Positions 25,889 through 34,800 of a DNA stretch of 64,000 nucleotides are shown in pieces (position 1 is the stretch's first letter; each line of letters starts with the position of its first letter). A model generated the notes under the pieces. It had not been told where the DNA came from, did not search any database, and worked only from the letters and a program-made list of their open reading frames with translations. Origin of the DNA: Tetracentron sinense (taxonomy: Eukaryota; Streptophyta; Magnoliopsida; Trochodendrales; Trochodendraceae); assembly GCA_015143295.1 (NCBI GenBank), contig CM026574.1:10046938-10110937 (forward strand), given 5' to 3'. The position numbers were made by a program, and so were the translations under genes.

Positions 25889-28800
25889 AGTTCAGATTCC
25901 AAAAAAAACAAGTGACTCACCCCCAACGCTCTTTCACCATCGATCAATATTCCTCTGCCGTCGATCTTCACATATCCATTAAAACTGTTTCTCTGCCTCT
26001 ATCATCTTCCCTTCATCCCCTCTTTTTGAGGGGTATGTGTGGTTAAAGGCTTTAGTAAAGATTGAGAGTTGTGTGTGTTGTGTCCGTGTGTGTGACTTTC
26101 TTTAAAAAAAAGTGATACAGGTGTGTGGAAAGGAGAGATGATAGAGAGAATAAGGATTAGAGAGAGATGATAAGGAATGGTGAGTTGTATGGTTGTGAGT
26201 GCAGTGTATTAAACATGATACCCCTTAAGTAGAGAACAATAGATATGAGTGAGGTGAGTGGTTAGTGAGCGATGGAAAAGTGGTGAGATGAGAGAGAAAA
26301 GAGATGGTGGAGTGATATGGTGCACGCCTAACCCATTTGATTGGGTGTAAGGAATGCACACTAAAAGCCATGTACCATCAATAAATATTAGATTAAATTA
26401 TTCAACCATTTGAATTTAACTTTCTTTATTCATTTAAATTTCTTATTTTCACACACCCATGCCTAGATCATCATAAATATTTTGAAACATGTTGGTTGAT
26501 ATATTGAATGTCCATTTTTTTCAGTTACACTTAATATAATTGGACACTCACATGCATCGCACAAGTGCCTTCCACTATATATATATATATCATGACTAGC
26601 TTGTTAAGAACTTAAGAACATCTTTTGAATTTGCCTTGGCAACACCTTTTGTAAGAATGTTAGCAAGTTAATTTTCTGTTGTAACAAACAACAAACACAA
26701 ATTATGAGAAAAAAGCCTACTCATGGATGATTAATGAAGTGCCTGCCAATCTCTATGTTTTTAGTACGATCTTGCTGAATGCTAATGGCTGCCTTGTTAT
26801 CACAGAACAACTTCATTGGAACATCTATGATCTATCTTAATTCACAAATCTCGTAATAAGAGTTTCAGCCACACCGTGGGCCAGCACCCTTGGCGTATGC
26901 ACTAGACTTAGCCACCATACTTTGCTTCTTACTTTTCCAAGTTATGATATTACCTACAAGAAAGGTACAATACCATGAGTGGACCTTGGATCATCAACAT
27001 TTCTAGCCCAGTCAACATCAGTTTAAGCTTCTAGTCGGAGATGTCCATGATTAACAAATCATATGCTCTTCCTTATAGTGTTTTTCAAATACTGCAAGAT
27101 CCTTTTAACAGCTTATGAGGAATTCGAGGTTTGTGAATGAACTGACTCACCGCACTAATTGCATGCTCAATGTTGGACCTGGTGAGAGATAAAGAAGACG
27201 ACCAACTAGTCTTTGATACATCTCTTTATCTTCTAGTAACTGTCCATCACTAGTGCTTTAACTTGTGAGTTGGCTCAATCGGAGTATCAGTATGTGGAGA
27301 ACCTAGCTTCCCAGTATCCTTAAGCAAGTCTAGAGTATACTTTCTCTAAGAAACAAAGATGCTCTTTTTTGAGCAAGCCACCTCTATGCCCAAAAAATAC
27401 TTAAAACTTCTAAGGTCCTTGATTTCAAAATATTGTGCAAAAAACTAATATAAATTTTCAATATCTTGAGAATCATTTCTTGTCACTACAAAATTTTCAA
27501 TATAGACAATTAAAACTGTAATTCTTTGCCATTGCCATTTGCCCACAACGTATCACAAAGAGACTGATCAACATGACTGTGAATAACCTATCCTCATCTT
27601 GGCCTGATTGAACCTCTTGAACTAAGCTTAGGGGAATTGTTTTAGACTTAGTCCATAAATCGACTTCTTCAATCTACAGATCTTTTCCTCACTGTTCAGA
27701 AGCTTGAACCTTGATGGATGAAATGCAATCTCTCTCGCAAATCTCCGTGAAGGAAGCCATTCTTCAAATCCAATTGATGTAAAGGCCACCAAAAACAACT
27801 CACTGCCAAAGACAACAAAATTCGTATAGAGTTCATCTTTACAACCTGAACAAACGTTTTTCCTGTAGTCTATCCCATATATCTATGTATCCCTTAACAA
27901 CCAATCTCACCTTATATCTTTCGGTAAACCTATCAGCCTTGTGTTTCATAGTGAACACCCACATGAAACTAAATTGCTCCTTTCCTTTGGGTAACTCAAA
28001 CCATTTTTAATGTACCATTCTTGATTAAAGCCATCATCTCTTATATCATAGTCTTACACCACTTTGTATCAGAGATAGCAGAATAGGAAGAGACAAAGAT
28101 GCATAGGAGACATAATTTGAGGTAGGGTGCACCGTACACTGACGCTTCCCTTTATGTAAGGTAAAGAGAGCATTATCTTCATTAATAGGAACAAATATTA
28201 ATGAGGAATCGGGATTACTTGAATATGAATTGGAGTGTGGTTTGGAAGAATCTGATTTGATAGTAGGACTTGTCGCTGTGGTCCCTTCTCCCTTGTGTTT
28301 GATGAAAATTTGCAGTTCCTTCTCACACAAGGCCACATCAGCAGGTAAGAGTAAGTGCTGTCCCAGGACAACGTAATGGGAAGGAACATCAAGAATCAGA
28401 TGAGAAAGAGGAACTGAAGAGGAATGCCTCTCTTTCAGCTCACTATGCTCCTCCTGGTAGAAGGATGACAGAAGAAGGTCTGGACTCCAAAAAAAAAAAG
28501 TGACATCCATGGTAAGTGGTAGCAAACCATTTCCTCGACACCAGATCAAAACAATGTACCCTTTTGAGTGAGAGTTGAGAGAATACCCCAAATGGATTTG
28601 GGGTCCAATTTAGTTCTATTTGGACCCAAGACATGACTAAAGCATAAATAACCAAAGATTCGAGGATGAACAATGAAGGGGAATTTATTTGGACGAAGAG
28701 TTTTATGTGGAGACTTCAACTTCAGTACTTGAGATTACTGTTGATAAGATAGGCCGCTATAAGAATTTCTTTTGCTCAAAATTTTTTTGGTACATTCATT

Positions 28801-31800
28801 TTTGTGAGTAAGCTTCGAGCAATTTTCATAATTTATCGCTCGGCTACCCAAATTTATTGATAGACATGTACTCTGATAGTATGATGTATCATACAATAAT
28901 TTTCTTAAATAATTCTGCAGTTTGTCATGAAAGTACCCTCTTGCATTATCTGATCAGAATACATTAATTTGCTTATCAAATTGAGTTAGTATCATCCTAT
29001 GAATTTTTTTGATGTTACTTGGTACTTCATCATGAGTCTTCATCAAATAGAGCTGAGTACAACGAAAAATTATCCACAAAGGAAATAATATAATGATAGC
29101 CTGCATAGACAATGTGGGAGAAGGTCTCCCAGACATCAGAATGAACTAGTTGGAACAGAAAAGAACTTTTATTCATACTTAGGAAAGACTTAGTTCTACA
29201 ATATGTGGACCATTCAAAAACTTCACATTGTAGACGATGTTTTAAGACAGACTTAAACAAGTTAGGAAAAACTAACTTCAATGACTGAAAGATAAGTGAC
29301 AGACGATTGTGTCATAATCTGATTTGGGCATCTTTATTACTCGTACTAAAATTACTTATAGTAATAGTATGCTGAAGGAAAACCAATAACACTAGGAGGT
29401 AGGGAGAATCTGTTTCACAACCATTCCCAATCCTTATTGTTGTCACCAAGTCCTGTAAAACACAATAAGTAAGAAAAAAAGGTTACACAACAATCAAGAT
29501 CTTTAGTAATACTACTAATGGACAATATGTTTGTTAATAAGTTGGAACATGACGTACATAAATGAAAGAGATAATTTATTCGAAAGTTCAACATCTCCCT
29601 TCCTAGTTCCTAGCGATATAGAAAATGGAATCCATTAGCAATCTTTACCTTATTTCTTTCAAAAGATACTATTGGAAGAAAAAATGGAGGACAAACTGAT
29701 TATATGATCAAAGGCATCTAAATCAATAATCCAGGCTCTGGACTGGATGAGGTATGACATTCCAAATTAGTAGATGCATGAGTACCTGATTGTGCAAAAG
29801 GGGTTATGGGTATTCAAAGCAGGCAAAGCTTGGTATGGGGCTTACATGGGGTAAGCTGGCAAGGCTAAGCACAACATAAGAGGCTCAACTTTAAGTCAAG
29901 AAGGGCAGGGGAAACAAAACTCTTGTCTTGGGGAAGCGATCCCGAAAACTAAAGCCTTGTTGTTTTTGGTGAAGTAGTCCCGCGAGAGCGGTACCAAATC
30001 AAGGCAAACTCTGAATACTAGACATGACCTCAAAATAAGAGGGGTTAAGGTCGACCAGTGAGACGATGGTAGAAGGGCCTTCCAACTGGTTTAGAAGACG
30101 CCGAAGATGATCAATTTCAGCCATAGAAAAATTGTCTTGAGACTGAGCTCAAGTAGGAGGAGCCGAGGAGCTGGTGAAGAAGAAGGGTATCTAAGAAAGG
30201 AGTCATAGTTACTGCAGTGTGGCCAGTAGGAGTATTCATCTATTGTCCGGGGCAGTTATACCTCATTGATCTACCATGTAGATCCCAACAAGTCTTCTAT
30301 GTATGTCTAGTCTTCTCACAATGATCACACATTAGTTTATCCTTGTCATCAGGAGGCATGTTCTTTCAGATGGGGCCTCTTCCCCCTCTTTGAGCACTAG
30401 AAGATGCAAAAAGGGCTGAATGGTCGTTGGTCGGAGCGGGCTGCATTAGCCTTCTTTCGACTTTCCTTACATTGTGCCATAGGATAGACTTGGTCCAAAG
30501 TAGCAGAGCTCATATCTCCCCAAAATTTGAACTCTAGTTAACTTAAACTCGATTCAGACCAGCCAAGAAGTCAAAATTTTTGTTATGCTCCACCTGGTGC
30601 GGATGTATTATCTTTATCTTTGTTAGTGTTCCATGGTATGACTTGATAATGATCTAATTCTTTCTAGAACAGTAAGTTGCCAAATTCATGTGCCCTTGTC
30701 GGAGAGTAGCAATTTCTTACCTCAACTGATAAACCCTGTCAATGTTTTAACGTTGAAAATAAGTTATGGTAACTTAATTCCAAATCCTCTTTGCAATCCG
30801 AAGGAACAAGAAATCGCTACTAATTTGATTGCATGGAATTGAGTAGCCATGAAATCACCATAAGATTCTCTTGTTCCCATTTGTCATATGACACATCGTT
30901 AGTAGTATGTTCTTTCACCCTCCCATTCAAGTACCCTAGCTTCCCTCTCCTATCGATATATATCTTGGTGGATTGAGGACATTCCAAGAAGTTTGTGCCA
31001 ACTAACTTTATGTTTGTGATATGCACACTAGGGTTATCGCCATAGCTACTTGTGAATTGTGATAGGCATCAAACTGGGATTCCCGGATACCTTGAAAATT
31101 GCTTCAGACCCATCTTCGGTTAATATCGATGATAAAATCCAAAAATATCATGTAAATATTTAGTTGAATCAACACAGATCAACAAAATCTCAACCTATGA
31201 GATTTAGCACCCTATAAACAACAACAAAAGGGTAGTACTAAGGATTCATCATTCATCACTCTTCATAGAACTTTCCCAAATAGTTAAAAAATTCTAAAAT
31301 ATTAAAACTCATCAAACAATATTAATTTGCCCCGACAAAATAGATTGCACCTATCAGATTTTCTAAAATTAAACATTTTCTCGGGAAAAACTTCGGGTGA
31401 TAAAAAACCATCTAAACTTCATCCAAAAAACCCCACAAAAGTATCATTATTTCTGAAATTACATTCCCTCTCACCTAGTATAGTTTTTGGAGAGGGGGAT
31501 TGTTGTCCATACGACGGCTGATGTCAGGCGTACTATCAGCTGACGTCAACGAAATTTCTTCCCCATTTTGTTGTTGTTTGCAAACTCTTGATGATCTTGA
31601 TTGTATTTTTGGTCTGATACTAAGTAGATAATAGAAACCCTAGAGGAAGGAGGAGAAAAGAGAAGAAGAGGAAAAGGTAGAAAGAAAGTTTAGGAGTTGA
31701 TTCCTCTCTTCTGTTATTTATATCATTAATAAGAATTATTACAGTAATACCCTTAATAACATGAGATGGTCTATTTACACCTATAATAATAACATATCTC

Positions 31801-34800
31801 AACAGTCTAAACTCGCACTTCATTTACTCTGTTTAACATACGTAGAGTTTTTAAAACCCTTTTGGAGTATATCCCACATTAAGGATTCCCCTAGTAGATG
31901 AACGTATTTGGGTCCAGTGGCCTACATTGTTATGGCTTTTTGTAGGAATTGAAAATCCGAAATATGAATTGATGACTGAAACATCATTTGTTTTTCAATA
32001 TGTATTTGAAAAAAGGTAAGATCTAAATTCAACATTTTCTTTTGCATGTGATAGTTGAATCATTCGAATTTTATTCCTATCGTTTCTTATTAATTTATAT
32101 CTAAAAAATGAGAGCATGAGGCTTAAGCTCCACGAATTTGAGGTGCCAATGCCTCACTTCACTCCTTCGCCTTATAGAACATTAAAAGACACACACACAC
32201 ACACACACTCGAGAATCCAATGTCAAGTTGCCTTAAGGGCTTCTTAGTTGAAACTTAGTCAGGAGTCTACAGCCTATATCTTAGACAGATATTTCTGGGC
32301 CTCTAGACATGGAACAAATCACTGGTAGGCTTTTAAATTATTAGTCTGAAGGTCTTAGGTCAATTCTAGTGATTCTGATGCGCACATACCTTAGATTTCG
32401 GGGACTTTCTGCTATATCACATTGTCAATCTGCCGCCTCACTTTAACCTTATACAGCCTAGCAACCTGTCACTTTTTGTTATATTCTTTTTAATATTCTT
32501 AGTATCGGTGGGTTTATTTCTCCATCCTACTGATCATATTCATTTCTCTTTTGTTATTGTTATACTATATTACTATTACCATGTATATTCATTTCTGCTC
32601 TTAAGTGTAGAGTTGCTACAAATGTGAAATTGGTTCAATCGGGTTTATGCATCTTATCTAGGGTTCTGGTCTTGGGGTTCGGCAATGAGGCTTGTTCTAA
32701 TCTTGTTATTTTGCGGTTGGCCTGTTGGTTTTTGGTTAATGTTTGCATGGGTGTTACAGTATATAAAATGGCATAGTTATTAAGCAAAAGTACATGGCAT
32801 ATTCCTTATAGTTTAAATTGCGCATAGTAGATAGAGGAATTAAAGTGATTCTGTTTGACTTCATATACTGAGCTATTATATGCCCTTTCCAAGGTTGAGG
32901 GTGGCTCTGGAGCTGTCAATGATATGGCAAACACAATGATGCAGAAGTTTTGGGATTCTGCACTTGCCCTGGATCCACCGGATGATGAATATGATACCCA
33001 CAGGTATCTCTTTTGTTGCCTTGGTTATGTTGTGGCTTGGTAACCAGGTTATGTCAGTCACTAATGCTGCAGCATGCATGCTTGCAGTGAACTTTCTGCA
33101 TTAATGGCGTCAGATGGTGCAGAACCCGGGAAGTTTATGTATCCATCTCTTGGTCTTGGAAATTCATTTGCCTTCAAATTTGAGGACCTTAAGGGTCGTG
33201 TACATCGACTTAATTGTGGTGAGTACTGGTCTAGGAAACATAAATGTTGCTGTACCTTGATTTCAATTCACTAGCTAAAATAAATGCTCTTCCTGTTTTC
33301 GATATTATTCAGGTACTGAAAATCTGGATGAGCTTGTAACTGCTGTCATGCAGAGGATAGGGGCTGACAATGCTGGAGACCATCCTCAGTTTTTGGTGAG
33401 TCTTCAAGGTCTAGACTCTAGATAAATGAGCTGCGATCGTTTTTGTTTAAACATGCTGTGTAAGTGTTTAATCTTTTCCTTTGTTTTCGTAGTATGAAGA
33501 TGATGAAGGTGATAAAGTTCTACTTGCCACTGATAGTGACCTTATTGGAGCTGTGAGCCATGCCAGATTAGTGGGATTAAAGGTAATGATTTTTCTTGTC
33601 AGGGCTTTATTATTTTAGGATTCAAATTTTTGCAAGTGCTCTATTATATTTTTTTGATCGATAGCAAGTGCTCTATTATATTAAGATTTAAATTTTATTC
33701 TTTTGGAATCCCTTTGGCATCTGTCAAATCACCATTGGATTTTCATACCTCAGATATTATCTAAAAAAATGTTCTAAACCTGTTCCTTTAGGAATATAAA
33801 TGCACAACTTTTTCTTGTGGTCTCTAATAATTTTGTTACTATATCTAATTCCGGCCAAGTGCTCTATTATATTAGGATAAATTTTTTTTTTTGAAACCCT
33901 TTGGCATTGTTCAATCACCATTAGATTTTCATAGCTCAGATATTATCTAAAAAAATGTCCTAAACCTGTGCCTTTATGAATATAAATACACAACTTTTTC
34001 TTTTGGTTTCTAATAATTTTGTTACTATTTCTAATTCAGGCCATGTCTTGAAATTATTTGTAGTTCTTACCAGTGTTTTAAACACTAAGGCGTGAGGCAA
34101 TGCATTCCACTTGATTGAGGTGTGAGGCTTAAGCTTCACAGGAATAATTTTTAAAATAATAAGATAAATATAATAAAATAAAAATTGGAAAAAATAATAA
34201 TCAATATCTAATATCTAGAGGCCTAAACCAGAAAAGCAGAATCTGATTGATCGCAGTGAATGAATGCATGCACTTGTGGTGCACACAGGTCACCTTGGCA
34301 ATGTGCACACAAACACATGCATGCAGGCAAACACTGATATTATATTAAGCACTGATGCTATATATTATACAGTATTGTACCTGTCATTTTCCACAATTTT
34401 TCACATAACCCGGTATTATATTAAGCCAACTTGGGCAGAAGAAATGTGCATCGGACACAAACTACAAACTGTGGCCACAACAAGAGAGGGTTGGTCAACC
34501 CTCTATTTGATATTGTTTTTCAAAAAAGAAATATTTGTAGAGAGAAAGAGAACTGAAAATCTGAAGTTATGTTTGCATCCATGCGTATGTTTCATGTCTG
34601 TTTATAAATGCTTGTTTATCTATCACAACTTTTAACATCTACACCTTTTCAGGTCTTGAGGTTACACATTGACTATTCTGATTCAAGCAAGCAAGTAGCA
34701 CAACCATTGTCCGGTACAACCACAATCCAGAGAACTGAATGGGTGTCTCTCCAGTCTGGGATTTTGGCAGGTGCAGTTGTTCTAATGGGTATCGGTGTAC

